Source: Paenibacillus silvestris (lineage in GTDB: Bacteria > Bacillota > Bacilli > Paenibacillales > NBRC-103111). From it: a stretch of DNA of 64,000 bases. Within the stretch, counting starts at the first letter, position 1. Each line of letters opens with the position of its first letter. Under the pieces are notes generated by a model, which worked only from the letters and a program-made list of their open reading frames with translations, had not been told where the DNA came from and did not search any database. The stretch covers positions 533,065-597,064 of the forward strand of contig NZ_WTUZ01000022.1 in NCBI RefSeq assembly GCF_009882985.1, given 5' to 3'. The translations under genes were made by a program, and so were the position numbers. Shown here piece by piece: positions 42,773-51,063 of this stretch.

Positions 42773-43459
42773 CTAATAAACGCGCTTAGCTCCCATATAC
42801 TTAGGACCCCAATATGAGCTTGTCAGGCTTTGCGGGTAGATGCCTGCTGATCGTGTGGCAGATAGAAATTGCCCGTTCCCCAAATAGAAGCCTACATGGT
42901 CAACGACAGCAGGAGATGCTATGGCGAAGAACACCAGGTCACCTGGCTGCAAATTAGCCTGACTCACGGACAAGCCTGTGGCATAAAGCTCCTTGGAGGT
43001 TGTTCGAACAGCCGGTATTCCGTGCTTTTGAAACATGTAATAAATAAAACCGGAGCAGTCAAACCCTTGAGGAGTCGCTCCACCCCATAGGTAGGGGACA
43101 TGCAGAAAATTCATCGCATCGTCCAGCAGCAGCTGTTTTTTGATCGAGTGGGAGATGCTAGTTTGGGTTGCAGCATCCACTACGCCAGTTGGAGCTAACT
43201 GATAGGCTTTTTGATAATCTTTAACAGCTTGAGCTGTGATTGTGCCGAAGTAACCGGTGATGGCCCGATATGTAAAATAGCCAAGTGTTTTTAAATTGGT
43301 TTGCAGTGCAGACACGGATGAGCTTGTCATTCCTTGCGCTAAAGTAATGGTGCTCGTTGAAGCCGACGCTGCAGATGCAGGTAGAGCGGGAATCATGCCA
43401 TTTATGGTTACGCTTACAAGAATTGCTGCAGAAATGATCAGTCGTTTAGATCGTGTCAT
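42773..43459 (-). CDS. Secreted NlpC/P60 endopeptidase with peptidoglycan-binding domain
   Basis: A 228-residue secreted wall hydrolase. The signal peptide cleaves near PASAASA (about 30-36). A PG_binding_1 domain follows (MTSSSVSALQTNLKTLGYF... YFGTITAQAVKDYQKAYQL). The C-terminal NlpC/P60 domain has catalytic Cys in GFDCSGFIYYMF, His in VVDHVGFYLGNG and the usual GDLVFF strand. It resembles LytE/CwlS-type gamma-D-Glu endopeptidases involved in wall growth or spore-cortex changes. ATG 43459 with GGAGGG upstream is preferred to an upstream TTG. Confidence 0.93.
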   Translation of the reverse strand: MTRSKRLIISAAILVSVTINGMIPALPASAASASTSTITLAQGMTSSSVSALQTNLKTLGYFTYRAITGYFGTITAQAVKDYQKAYQLAPTGVVDAATQTSISHSIKKQLLLDDAMNFLHVPYLWGGATPQGFDCSGFIYYMFQKHGIPAVRTTSKELYATGLSVSQANLQPGDLVFFAIASPAVVDHVGFYLGNGQFLSATRSAGIYPQSLTSSYWGPKYMGAKRVY

Positions 43460-43665
43460 TGTGATTCCCTCCAAGGTGTTAGATTGTGTAAGTCATGGTG
43501 TCACATGGATTGTTCTTATTTTAAGCGTTCAATGCGCCTTCTGACCATGAGGAAATATTGGAAAATCTGTGATTTTGGCCAAGTCGTGCTGCATATACGT
43601 GCTTATAGGCCTCTCTGCCGCTATGACTATTTCTCGTGCACCGAAGCGAGAAGAGGAGGAGACGT

Positions 43666-43890
43666 ATGCAATCGCAATTCAGAAAGTACTATCCCTATAT
43701 CAGTCCATTCGATCCTTGTCCACCGATTCAAGTGAAATTGTATAATGTGCCGCCACACCTCTATATTGCCTTCCAACCGCCAGGTTTGCCGCAATTCAGT
43801 CCTTATGAAGCTCTGAAAAAAGGGACGTTATGGCCCGCCCTGTATGGACCTTACGAATCCAAAATAGAAGAAGGGAGCCCTTGGCTATGA
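43666..43890 (+). CDS. cotJA: Spore coat-associated protein CotJA
   Basis: A 74-residue protein in the first position of a cotJABC operon. It shows the CotJA pattern: YISPFDPCPPIQVKLYNVPP, LYIAFQPPGLPQFSP and ALKKGTLWPALYGPYE. In B. subtilis CotJA and CotJC form a complex assembled into the spore coat, made in the mother cell under SigE. ATG 43666 follows GAGGAGG. Its stop overlaps the cotJB start (ATGA). A specific SigE promoter could not be pinned down upstream. Confidence 0.93.
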   Translation: MQSQFRKYYPYISPFDPCPPIQVKLYNVPPHLYIAFQPPGLPQFSPYEALKKGTLWPALYGPYESKIEEGSPWL

Positions 43891-44153
43891 ATCCACCAGC
43901 GGTACCGGAATCTTATTACAAGATGATGCACGACTTGCAGGCTGTTGATTTCGTGTTGGTCGAGCTAACGCTGTATTTGGATACACATCCGAATGATCTC
44001 GCAGCCATCCAACAATACAATCAATTTGCTCAAAAGAGGAAGTCGATGGCTCAGGAATTTGAGCTGGAGTTTGGTCCGCTTATGCCATTTGGTCATGCCT
44101 ACAGCAAAAATCCTTGGCAATGGGTGGATACGCCCTGGCCATGGCAGGTCTGA
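43887..44153 (+). CDS. cotJB: Spore coat protein CotJB
   Basis: An 88-residue protein matching CotJB: YYKMMHDLQAVDFVLVELTL, LDTHPNDLAAIQQYNQFA and the aromatic C-terminus NPWQWVDTPWPWQV. It is needed for normal coat formation with CotJA and CotJC. ATG 43887 overlaps the cotJA stop, and the next gene starts 16 nt downstream. Confidence 0.94.
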   Translation: MNPPAVPESYYKMMHDLQAVDFVLVELTLYLDTHPNDLAAIQQYNQFAQKRKSMAQEFELEFGPLMPFGHAYSKNPWQWVDTPWPWQV

Positions 44154-44169
44154 ATAAGGAGGTAAAAGC

Positions 44170-44739
44170 ATGTGGATTTATGAGAAGAAACTTCAGTATC
44201 CAGTCAGAGTCAGCAAATGCGACCCGAGGATGGCGAAGCTTCTGCTAGAGCAGTATGGGGGAGCCGACGGAGAGCTTGCTGCGGCCTTGCGTTATTTGAA
44301 TCAGCGATATGCGATTCCGGATAAGGTAGTGGGGCTGCTCACGGATATTGGGACAGAGGAATTCGCCCATCTCGAGATGATCGCGACAATGGTCTATAAG
44401 CTCATGAAAGATGCAACGCTTGATCAACTTAAGGCTGCTGGGATGGACGATCAGTACGTGATTCATGATAGGGCGCCATTCTATCAGAATGCGTCTGGCG
44501 TGCCATGGACGGCAGCTTACATACAGGCGAAGGGAGACCCCATTGCAGACCTCTATGAGGACATAGCTGCCGAGGAGAAGGCTAGAACCACGTATCAATG
44601 GCTAATTGATTTGACCGATGACGTCGATCTCCAGGATAGTCTGAAATTTCTCCGTGAGCGGGAAATCGTACATTCCCTTCGGTTTCGCGAAGCCGTCGAA
44701 ATTTTGAAGGATGATAGGATGCAGAAGAAGGTTTTTTGA
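44170..44739 (+). CDS. cotJC: Spore coat protein CotJC, manganese-catalase-like
   Basis: A 189-residue ferritin-like protein of the manganese-catalase family. Likely di-metal ligands are visible in LRYLNQRY, IGTEEFAHLEMIATMVYKL (ExxH) and EDIAAEEKARTTYQWL (E..E). The C-terminal helix EREIVHSLRFREAVEIL adds a further His. Full Mn-catalases are longer (about 270-300), and CotJC-type proteins are shortened as here. It is a coat component and possibly a peroxide-detoxifying enzyme. AAGGAGG lies seven nt upstream. Confidence 0.94.
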   Translation: MWIYEKKLQYPVRVSKCDPRMAKLLLEQYGGADGELAAALRYLNQRYAIPDKVVGLLTDIGTEEFAHLEMIATMVYKLMKDATLDQLKAAGMDDQYVIHDRAPFYQNASGVPWTAAYIQAKGDPIADLYEDIAAEEKARTTYQWLIDLTDDVDLQDSLKFLREREIVHSLRFREAVEILKDDRMQKKVF

Positions 44740-45158
44740 GAGGTTGAGGGCGACGGTAACCATAGGTTAAATAATTGTTGTAGAGGAGTGAATAATAGAA
44801 TATCGTAGGGATTGCCATGTAAATGTGAGGGGAGGGAAATTATATTTTGATTAAAAAGGATTTCAATGTCTAAGAAAGCTATCCATGGTTAGTTAATTTT
44901 TTAGTAGCCGTAAGCATGGAAAACAGTTGTAGTAATCACTTTTTACCGGGATACGTTGGAGACGGTTTTTGCTTGATAATACAAGTGTAAAAACTCCCAA
45001 TATCCACAGTTAAGTAATAGGAAAACTACGAACTGGTCCGTTATTTCGTTGTATACAATATATTCCATATAAGATAAAATATTAAAAGTGTGTAATAATA
45101 ATCTCATCTGACGAGTTGATGCGATTCTATAGTAGATTTACCAGGGGGGTGTTAACAA
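44740..45158. other. AT-rich intergenic region without a recognised gene
   Basis: About 420 nt follow cotJC. The sequence turns markedly AT-rich. No ORF of note, terminator or tRNA was seen. A short stretch at about 45019-45048, GGAAAACTACG then GGTCCGTTATTTC, is reminiscent of one family A repeat unit, but with an insertion and no 51-nt neighbour. Confidence 0.35.
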
Positions 45159-45344
45159 GTGTTGAGAAGATACTTCGGTATTTGGGCACTAGTTCTAGTC
45201 ATTGAACTTATTATTCTTTACAACTATCTTGAAAGATATGGTATTACGTACCAAATCTCAATATTTGTAATTATTGTAATCTTGATTACGTTAATTTTTG
45301 GTTATGCGGCTATTCAAGCTATTACAAAAAAAACGCCAGACTAA
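45159..45344 (+). CDS. Small membrane protein (61 aa), unknown function
   Basis: A 61-residue protein with two hydrophobic helices, about 8-24 (IWALVLVIELIILY) and 33-53 (ISIFVIIVILITLIFGYAA), ending in TKKTPD. It starts at GTG 45159, or TTG three nt later, behind AGGGGGG. A terminator follows the stop within 10 nt, which supports a real small gene. No family was recognised. Confidence 0.6.
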   Translation: MLRRYFGIWALVLVIELIILYNYLERYGITYQISIFVIIVILITLIFGYAAIQAITKKTPD

Positions 45345-45350
45345 AAGTAA

Positions 45351-45384
45351 ACAGGGAGCTTTAAGAATAGGCTCCCTGTCTTTC
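45351..45384 (+). terminator. Terminator after the 61-aa gene, possibly shared
   Basis: ACAGGGAGC and GCTCCCTGT form a perfect 9-bp stem, followed by CTTTCTGTTT. The convergent secreted-protein gene at 45404 may also use it, though its minus-strand T tract is weaker. Confidence 0.8.
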
Positions 45385-45403
45385 TGTTTATATTTTCATC
45401 TAA

Positions 45404-46405
45404 CTAATAACTATATTGTCCACCGATCAAAGTATCCGTTGTCTGACTTTTGGTACTATAAGTTATTGTAAAGCTGCTATTTGTTGCTGTTACACTATCG
45501 ATACTACCAGAGTTCCATGTATGAGCAAAATATACCGTCGCTAAACCATGAGCAGAAGAGAAAGTTGAGCTATATTTTAGTTTTACTGCTCCAGCTCCCC
45601 ACCTCATCGCGTAACCACCACCCCATGAATCAATTTTATCGGATAATTTAAACATTGCTCCGTTGTTAGAATCAATAGTCCCCCATCGGCTAGTAATAGT
45701 TTCAGAGTTTTGACCTGATTTACTAGCAGAGCATCCGCTACAAGGGGCATCATGATAGAGACCTTGAGCAAAAAAGCCTGAGAGTAGAGCAGCGTTATTA
45801 GCTGTTGTTAAGTGGATGCCGACTGTGTCTAAATTTCCTATTTGCGTAGCTACATTCATATTTCGCTCGCCCCACCAAGACCAGTTATTTGTAAAACTGT
45901 AGCCTCCCCAAACTTCCCAAGTGTTACTAACCGAGTCATAGGATACCCATGGCGAATTTACAGAAACATCAGCTCCCGTTGTCGATGAAATAGCTACTTC
46001 TTTTTCTTTTTGCTTTCCAAGCTCATAGTAAACTAGGCCATTTTCTTCTAGAAAGTCGAAGAATTGTTTCGTAAACTTTTGTTCTTCTCCAGCTGCGATT
46101 TTAGTAAAATAATCATCAATTTTCTGTGTTCGCTCGTGATTGCCCTCAGCAGCTGCTTTTTGCTTTTGGTTATGTTGATTTGCTTTTTCTGCAATTAATG
46201 GTTTGATATTTTTCCCTTCTTTGAACTTGACTACTTTACCAATTGGGTTTACATCTTGCTCAATGTCAACCGTATTATCGTAATACGAGTCAGACACTGT
46301 TATTTCAGAAGCTGAAGGTTTAACAAGAACTGAAGCCGAAGTAAGTTGAGGTACTAAGAAAAAGCATGCTAGAACGGATGTCACTAAGATTTTTTTCATT
46401 TTCAT
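45404..46405 (-). CDS. Secreted protein of unknown function (333 aa)
   Basis: A 333-residue exported protein. ATG 46405 lies behind GGAGAG, with a signal peptide to about residue 24 (FFLVPQLTSASV). A charged, Gln/Lys-rich pro-like region (about 60-150, EKANQHNQKQKAAAEGNHER) is followed by a Trp/Gly/Ser/Asn-rich C-terminal domain of about 180 residues. That domain includes WEVWGGYSFTNNWSWWGERN, PCSGCSASKSGQNS and SRWGTIDSNNGAMFKLS. Two cysteines (CSGC) are the only ones in the domain. The shape, signal plus acidic/basic leader plus compact aromatic domain, would fit a secreted toxin, bacteriocin-like protein or adhesin, but I could not assign a family. It lies in an AT-rich stretch that may be acquired. 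Confidence 0.6.
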   Translation of the reverse strand: MKMKKILVTSVLACFFLVPQLTSASVLVKPSASEITVSDSYYDNTVDIEQDVNPIGKVVKFKEGKNIKPLIAEKANQHNQKQKAAAEGNHERTQKIDDYFTKIAAGEEQKFTKQFFDFLEENGLVYYELGKQKEKEVAISSTTGADVSVNSPWVSYDSVSNTWEVWGGYSFTNNWSWWGERNMNVATQIGNLDTVGIHLTTANNAALLSGFFAQGLYHDAPCSGCSASKSGQNSETITSRWGTIDSNNGAMFKLSDKIDSWGGGYAMRWGAGAVKLKYSSTFSSAHGLATVYFAHTWNSGSIDSVTATNSSFTITYSTKSQTTDTLIGGQYSY

Positions 46406-47046
46406 TATTACTCTCCTTTTTAAATAAATTCTATTTTTTCCATATATTACATTGTGTATGTTACTAGACATAATTAATAGTGTATATAGCTTTTTATGTT
46501 TTTAATTGTCGAAAATCATAAAAATAGTATTAATTAACTTTTTTAACACTAATAATCCTATTATTCTGATGCGGCTACAAGGTTAAAGGTAAATTTCAAC
46601 TAAAAACTCATTTGCAAAAAGTGAAAAAACGAATCATTTGTGAGCAAAACAATCACGTCACAGATGTCTTATTTCTGACGCGAACTTATGGAATAATCTA
46701 CACAAGACAAGGTGAATCATTCTAGCCATTCATCCATTAAAATAAAAGCTAGCCCGAAGGATTATCTCCGGGCTAGCTTTTGCTTTTTCGGTTGCTTCCA
46801 TATAAATCATATAACCCATCTCAATAAAAGAGGGGTACTGATTACTGTAACCTTATTTGTTTTATCGAAAATAACAATGTTCAATTGCTTCTCAAAATAA
46901 CTGATTCAATTTCAAGTCAAGATAAATATCCTGGAAAAAACTCATGATGCTTTCGACAGTTAGGGATTACCTTAAAAAATAGTACAGGGTTTTCGGTAAC
47001 TATGTCGGTAATGGCAAGCCAGGGAGAGAGCAGTCACACCATGCAG
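46406..47046. other. Gene-poor AT-rich region with an orphan terminator
   Basis: About 640 nt between the 333-aa secreted-protein gene and the convergent end of the DUF218 gene. The first part presumably contains the promoter of the minus-strand gene. The only strong structure is the hairpin at 46744-46787. ORFs here lack Shine-Dalgarno sites and look accidental. Confidence 0.4.
46744..46787. terminator. Orphan strong terminator hairpin
   Basis: AAAAGCTAGCCCG and CGGGCTAGCTTTT form a 13-bp perfect stem with a loop of about 11 nt, followed by GCTTTTT. No gene ends nearby on either strand, so it may terminate an unseen small RNA or be left over from a lost gene. Confidence 0.8.
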
Positions 47047-47802
47047 CTAATTTTTAGCTGCGAGTAAGCCCAAATATTCTTTCAACGCGATTGAAGTATT
47101 GGATAATCCGCTGGAAGAGGGAACGAATTTACTAATACTGAGTGCCTGCTTTCCCTGCGAAATATAATCGGTTGGATAAGGTAATACATCCACCTTGAGT
47201 TTTTGAAACTGTTTGACGGAGCGGGCCATATGGAAGGCAGAAGTAACAAGAATGGGATGCTGCCAGCCATTTGTGGTTAGCAAGGCTTGGGTATGCAGCG
47301 CATTTTCCTCCGTGTTGCGGCTCGTATCGTCCAGAAAGATGGACGCTTCTGGAATGCCAAGTGCGATGAGATGGCGTTTGGAAATTTGTGATTCATTGCC
47401 GGAGTCTGTGAAAACTTGTCCACCCGAGATGAGGATGGGCAGCTTCGTGCTGCGATATAGCTCTGCTATGGTTAGCACACGGGCAGCTGTGTTCCCTGTC
47501 AAATATCCTTCGCCTTTGGTTAGAGGGTCTGGCGTGTCGAGTGTCGCACCGCCTGTCAACATAACAATCACATCACCGGTCACTTGTTCCGGCGGTGTGT
47601 ATCTGCGTTCGATGGAATTTAGAAAGGCATTGCCGAAATAGGGCATGGAGCAAACGCATAAAAGAAGCGCAGCGAGTCCGACAAGCAGAGTACCTAGGTA
47701 CTCTTTTTTTTGCTGCAGCCATAAGGCAATGGAAATGAGCAGCAGAATGATAATCCCTGGGGGAAACAATAACGTATAGGCGATTTTGATCAAATAGAGC
47801 AT
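47047..47802 (-). CDS. DUF218/YdcF family membrane protein (ElyC/SanA-like)
   Basis: A 251-residue protein with two N-terminal TM helices (about 3-28 and 34-52). A DUF218 domain follows with the characteristic DVIVMLTGGATLDTPDPLT, LTIAELYRSTKLPILISGG, DDTSRNTEENALHTQ and LVTSAFHMARSVKQF segments. Relatives ElyC and SanA affect envelope and peptidoglycan precursor homeostasis in Gram-negatives; the reaction is unknown. ATG 47802 is chosen. A TTG at 47865 would add 21 residues but has no good ribosome site. The gene ends convergently to nothing close. Confidence 0.82.
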   Translation of the reverse strand: MLYLIKIAYTLLFPPGIIILLLISIALWLQQKKEYLGTLLVGLAALLLCVCSMPYFGNAFLNSIERRYTPPEQVTGDVIVMLTGGATLDTPDPLTKGEGYLTGNTAARVLTIAELYRSTKLPILISGGQVFTDSGNESQISKRHLIALGIPEASIFLDDTSRNTEENALHTQALLTTNGWQHPILVTSAFHMARSVKQFQKLKVDVLPYPTDYISQGKQALSISKFVPSSSGLSNTSIALKEYLGLLAAKN

Positions 47803-47883
47803 AGGGATGATTAGATCCTTTCTTGGAAAAAAGCGGCTATTTGTGTTCCTATGCTTTTTCGACAAAGAGGGAGAATATCCTGC

Positions 47884-47938
47884 AAAAAATAAGAGAGGCT
47901 GTCCCGAAAGTCATCAAATGACCGAGAGACAGCCTTCT
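47884..47938 (-). terminator. Terminator downstream of nagA
   Basis: AGGCTGTC and GACAGCC enclose an inner GTCAT/ATGAC stem. On the minus strand the hairpin is followed by TTATTTTTT. It lies about 240 nt past nagA and is the first terminator reading in that direction. Confidence 0.75.
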
Positions 47939-47946
47939 CAAATGAA

Positions 47947-48132
47947 CGGTAAATATTACCGTTATATATGGGAATATCATAGCTAAACGATAAATAAATG
48001 GAAATTCTCCAGTTAAATAGGACGTTTGAGCTGGGAAGCACGGTTGTAGTCGTGAATTAACTGGAGTTTTTCCAGTTAATTGGATATACAAACCGGAATT
48101 GCTTGTATTAACAGGAGAATTTCCCGGTAACT
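47947..48132. repeat. 51-nt-period intergenic repeat, locus V (family B)
   Basis: Four related units lie between nagA and its terminator: CGGTAAATATTACCGTTATA at 47947, TGGAAATTCTCCAGTTAAAT at 47999, TGGAGTTTTTCCAGTTAATT at 48062 and AGGAGAATTTCCCGGTAACT at 48113. Measured at the conserved CC(A/G)GTTA block, the spacings are 51, 63 and 51 nt. Each unit is itself a small GGA-N-TCC palindrome. Confidence 0.7.
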
Positions 48133-48181
48133 ATTGAACAGTTCAGCTACGGAATACAAAGCTTCGCGCTGAATAATTAAA

Positions 48182-49354
48182 TTATGCTTGCAGCTCTTTA
48201 CCACGAATCCACACGTGTTCGAGCTCCAGCTCAGGGCTGACGAGCAGCAGGTCAGCCTGCTTGCCCTGCGCAATCGAGCCATGCGACGCCTGCAGCTGCA
48301 GCAGCCGTGCAGGGTTGCCGCTCGCGAAGCGGCTCGCGTCTTCGACGCTGACACCAACCTCGCGCACCATAAACCGGAGCGCATCGATCATGGTCAGCGT
48401 GCTGCCGGCGAGCGCGCCGCCTTCCGTCAATCGGGCAACGCCCGATTGCACGGTAACGGCTTGCCCGCCAAGGTCGTACTGCCCGTCGCCGAGTCCCGCG
48501 GCAGACATGGCATCCGTGATCAGCAGCAAGCCATGCGGCTGCTTAGCTTTCACCAGCAGGCGTATCGCTGCCGGGTGCACATGATGCCCATCGGCGATGA
48601 CTTCGCCGCTGATGCGATCGTCGGTAAGGACCGCACCGACGGTTCCGGGCTCGCGATGATGCAGCGGCTTCATCGCGTTGAAGGTGTGCACCGCATGCGA
48701 GAGCCCCACACTAGCCGCCGACTGGATGTCGGCGTAGGAAGCGTCGGTGTGGCCGCACGCAGCAACGATGCCACGATCACGCAGCCACGCGATCGTCTCA
48801 AGGCCCCCCTCGACTTCAGGGGCGAGGGTAAGCTGCTTGACGAGCTGCGGAAAGCGCTCGTCCCAGTCTTGCAGCCAGGATAGCTGTGGCGGCAGCATCA
48901 GCTTGGGATCTTGCGCGCCGGCCCACTTCGGCGAGATAAAAGGGCCTTCCATATGCACGCCAAGCAGCTGCGCATAAGGCATAGGTTCTTGCATGTAGCG
49001 GTTGACTTCACCAAGGACACGGTCAATGGCCTCACGCGTTTGCGTCATTGTCGTAGCCAGCATGCCGGTAGTTCCGTTTTTTGCGTGAAAACGTGTAATG
49101 GTATCAAGCGTTTCGGGGCTGGATTCCATGAAGTCAGCGCCATACCCGCCATGTACGTGAACATCGATGAAGCCAGGCAATAACCAGCTGCCGTTAGCAT
49201 CGAGCGTTTCTGCAGTGCTATCTGCGGTGCTGGGATTCCACTGTGAGCTGCTTTGGACGGAAGCGATAACACCATCTTTTAGATGGAGGACACCTTGCTC
49301 AATGACCCCTTGTTCCGTAACGATTTTCGCTCCTGTAATGACAAGTTCGCTCAT
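48182..49354 (-). CDS. nagA: N-acetylglucosamine-6-phosphate deacetylase
   Basis: A 390-residue amidohydrolase. It deacetylates GlcNAc-6-P to glucosamine-6-P, the substrate of NagB. Motifs are LLPGFIDVHVHGGYGADF (HxH metal site), LGVHMEGPFISPKWAGAQDP (the E of the metal site), ACGHTDASYADI, VHTFNAMKPLHHREPG and the catalytic aspartate in LLITDAMSAAGLGDG. The middle and 3' part (about 48190-48900) is strongly GC-rich compared with nagB. Its ATG overlaps the nagB stop (ATGA). The operon handles amino sugars from wall turnover or chitin. Confidence 0.96.
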   Translation of the reverse strand: MSELVITGAKIVTEQGVIEQGVLHLKDGVIASVQSSSQWNPSTADSTAETLDANGSWLLPGFIDVHVHGGYGADFMESSPETLDTITRFHAKNGTTGMLATTMTQTREAIDRVLGEVNRYMQEPMPYAQLLGVHMEGPFISPKWAGAQDPKLMLPPQLSWLQDWDERFPQLVKQLTLAPEVEGGLETIAWLRDRGIVAACGHTDASYADIQSAASVGLSHAVHTFNAMKPLHHREPGTVGAVLTDDRISGEVIADGHHVHPAAIRLLVKAKQPHGLLLITDAMSAAGLGDGQYDLGGQAVTVQSGVARLTEGGALAGSTLTMIDALRFMVREVGVSVEDASRFASGNPARLLQLQASHGSIAQGKQADLLLVSPELELEHVWIRGKELQA

Positions 49355-50079
49355 TCGAACAACCTCCCTGCCTCAGCATCAAGCAGAACGACAAGGTGGG
49401 GGTGTGTTTGCAGCAGCGTAGCTGGGACTTCTGTTGTAATTGGTCCTGTAAGCGCGCGGTGGACGATTTCGGCTTTGTCAGCTCCGCGAACGATCAGCAG
49501 GATCGATTTGGCTTTGAGAATGGTGCCTACGCCCATCGTTAGAGCGTGTGTCGGAACTTCGTCAATCGAGTTGAAAAAACGCGCATTCGCTTCACGCGTT
49601 TCTTCTTTCAATTCAACGAGATGCGTACCGCTGACCAGGGAATCGTCAGGCTCATTGAAACCGATATGTCCGTTATGGCCAAGGCCAAGAATTTGCAAAT
49701 CAATCTGCTTCGCATCTTCCAGAAGTTCATTGAATCTTTCGCATTCCGCTTCCAGATCAGGTGCATTACCGTTAGGAAGGTGAGCTGAGGCAGCAGGCAA
49801 GTCAATATGCGAAAATAAATGCTGCTGCATGTAGGCGTAATAGCTCTCAGGGTGATCCGTCGGCAAACCGACATATTCGTCCAGATTGAAGGAGGTGACG
49901 TTCTTAAAGCTGACGCGGCCTTTCTCATAAGCTTTCACCAGCTCTTCATAAATACCTACTGGCGTCCCGCCTGTGGCTAAACCTAGAACAGCCTTTGGCT
50001 GCATTTGGACAAGGGATGTAATAATACCGGCTCCAGCCTCATTAAGCTCTTGTTGATTTTGAAAAATATGAAGATTCAT
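49351..50079 (-). CDS. nagB: Glucosamine-6-phosphate deaminase
   Basis: A 242-residue isomerase/deaminase. It converts glucosamine-6-P to fructose-6-P and ammonia. Family motifs are VLGLATGGTPVGIYEELVKA, TSFNLDEYVGL with the catalytic Asp, GLGHNGHIGFNEPDDSLVSG (catalytic His and Glu region) and TMGVGTILKAKSILLI. The length matches the short Firmicute NagB type. ATG 50079 has GAGG upstream; a longer in-frame extension to 50280 has no support. It is the first gene of nagBA, transcribed divergently from the HAD gene. Confidence 0.96.
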   Translation of the reverse strand: MNLHIFQNQQELNEAGAGIITSLVQMQPKAVLGLATGGTPVGIYEELVKAYEKGRVSFKNVTSFNLDEYVGLPTDHPESYYAYMQQHLFSHIDLPAASAHLPNGNAPDLEAECERFNELLEDAKQIDLQILGLGHNGHIGFNEPDDSLVSGTHLVELKEETREANARFFNSIDEVPTHALTMGVGTILKAKSILLIVRGADKAEIVHRALTGPITTEVPATLLQTHPHLVVLLDAEAGRLFE

Positions 50080-50322
50080 ATTCGTGTTCCTCACTCTCAT
50101 GGACAAGTTATTTGCAGAAGATGTCTGATTTATGAAATCATTTTGCATAAAAATATCATTTTTCATAGTAATTATACTCATTTCAATCATAACTGAATTC
50201 ATAAGTCTCGGCAACAGGCATTTTCCCAAATATGAACATTGACTTACATGGGTATGTTTGCCATTCTTAACTAAGATCATTACACGATTTATATAATTCG
50301 ATGTTGGCGAAGGAGCTTGATG
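50080..50322. other. Divergent intergenic region, nagB and HAD gene promoters
   Basis: 243 AT-rich nt. On the minus strand a TATAAT lies at 50176-50171 without a good -35, as in regulated promoters. On the plus strand a TATAAT lies at 50292-50297, about 25 nt before the HAD start. No clear NagR (dre) or cre site was identified. Confidence 0.4.
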
Positions 50323-50991
50323 ATGAGTACACAGAGAAACCTACCTGAAGCTATGTTTTTTGACATGGATGGCACGTTATTTCAAACGGAGACGATTCTA
50401 CTGCCCGCTTATCATGCGACATTTGATGTGCTGAGAGAAAAGGGTCTTTTTACGGGAGAAACGCCGCCGGAAGAAAGAATCCTGGGAGCGCTTGGCATGC
50501 TGCTTGAGCATATTTGGCAGCGGGTCATGCCGGAAGCTTCTATAGAAGCGCGACTGGCAGCCGATGAGCTGTTGCTTCAATTCCAGATGGATGCACTGAA
50601 GCAAGGACAGGGTAAATTGTACGATGGCGTGGCTGAAACCTTGCAAGTTTTGCATGACAAAGGTGTCCGGTTATTTGTGGCGAGCAATGGACTAGAGGGC
50701 TATGTTGGCAGTGTGACCGAGGCAATGGGGCTTTCTCATTCATTCGAGGACCTATACAGTGCGGGGAAATATCAAACTAGATCCAAAGTGGATTTGGTTA
50801 AAATAGCGCTCGACAAGCATCAAATCGGGTCCGCTTGGATGGTGGGAGATCGTTCCTCCGATGTGGAGGCAGGCCTTAAGAATAATCTGACCGTAGCGGC
50901 CTGTGATTATGCTGGCTTCCGTGAAGCTGGAGAGCTCGAAGGCGCGCATATTCGAATCCGCAGCTTTGCTGAGTTATTGGAATATGTTTAG
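50323..50991 (+). CDS. HAD family hydrolase (phosphoglycolate-phosphatase-like)
   Basis: A 222-residue HAD phosphatase. Motif I is MFFDMDGTLFQTE (nucleophile Asp and acid Asp), motif II FVASNGLEG, motif III the Lys in YQTRSKVDLVKIA, and motif IV AWMVGDRSSDVEAGLKNN. The helical cap (about 30-95) between motifs I and II makes it a subclass I, PGP-like enzyme of the Gph/PpaX/YqaB kind. The substrate cannot be fixed; phosphoglycolate, beta-phosphoglucose or other sugar phosphates are possible. ATG 50323 is seven nt after AGGAG. Confidence 0.88.
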   Translation: MSTQRNLPEAMFFDMDGTLFQTETILLPAYHATFDVLREKGLFTGETPPEERILGALGMLLEHIWQRVMPEASIEARLAADELLLQFQMDALKQGQGKLYDGVAETLQVLHDKGVRLFVASNGLEGYVGSVTEAMGLSHSFEDLYSAGKYQTRSKVDLVKIALDKHQIGSAWMVGDRSSDVEAGLKNNLTVAACDYAGFREAGELEGAHIRIRSFAELLEYV

Positions 50992-51063
50992 GAGGAAGTT
51001 GTCGCAAACAGGGTTGGCTGGGCATACACTATAGCACATTGACAGATAAAGGTGCTGATTAGA

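Noticed and set aside
45019..45048. A further family A repeat unit near 45020
   Set aside because: It shares GGAAAACTACG and GTCCGTTATTTC but has an insertion between the halves and no partner unit 51 nt away, so the match may be chance.
46712..46900. Short ORF of 62 codons over the orphan terminator
   Set aside because: It reads through a strong hairpin, has no ribosome site and has low-complexity composition.
48188..48883. Plus-strand ORF of 231 codons opposite nagA
   Set aside because: It is antisense to nagA motifs, in a GC-rich stretch, with no Shine-Dalgarno or domain.
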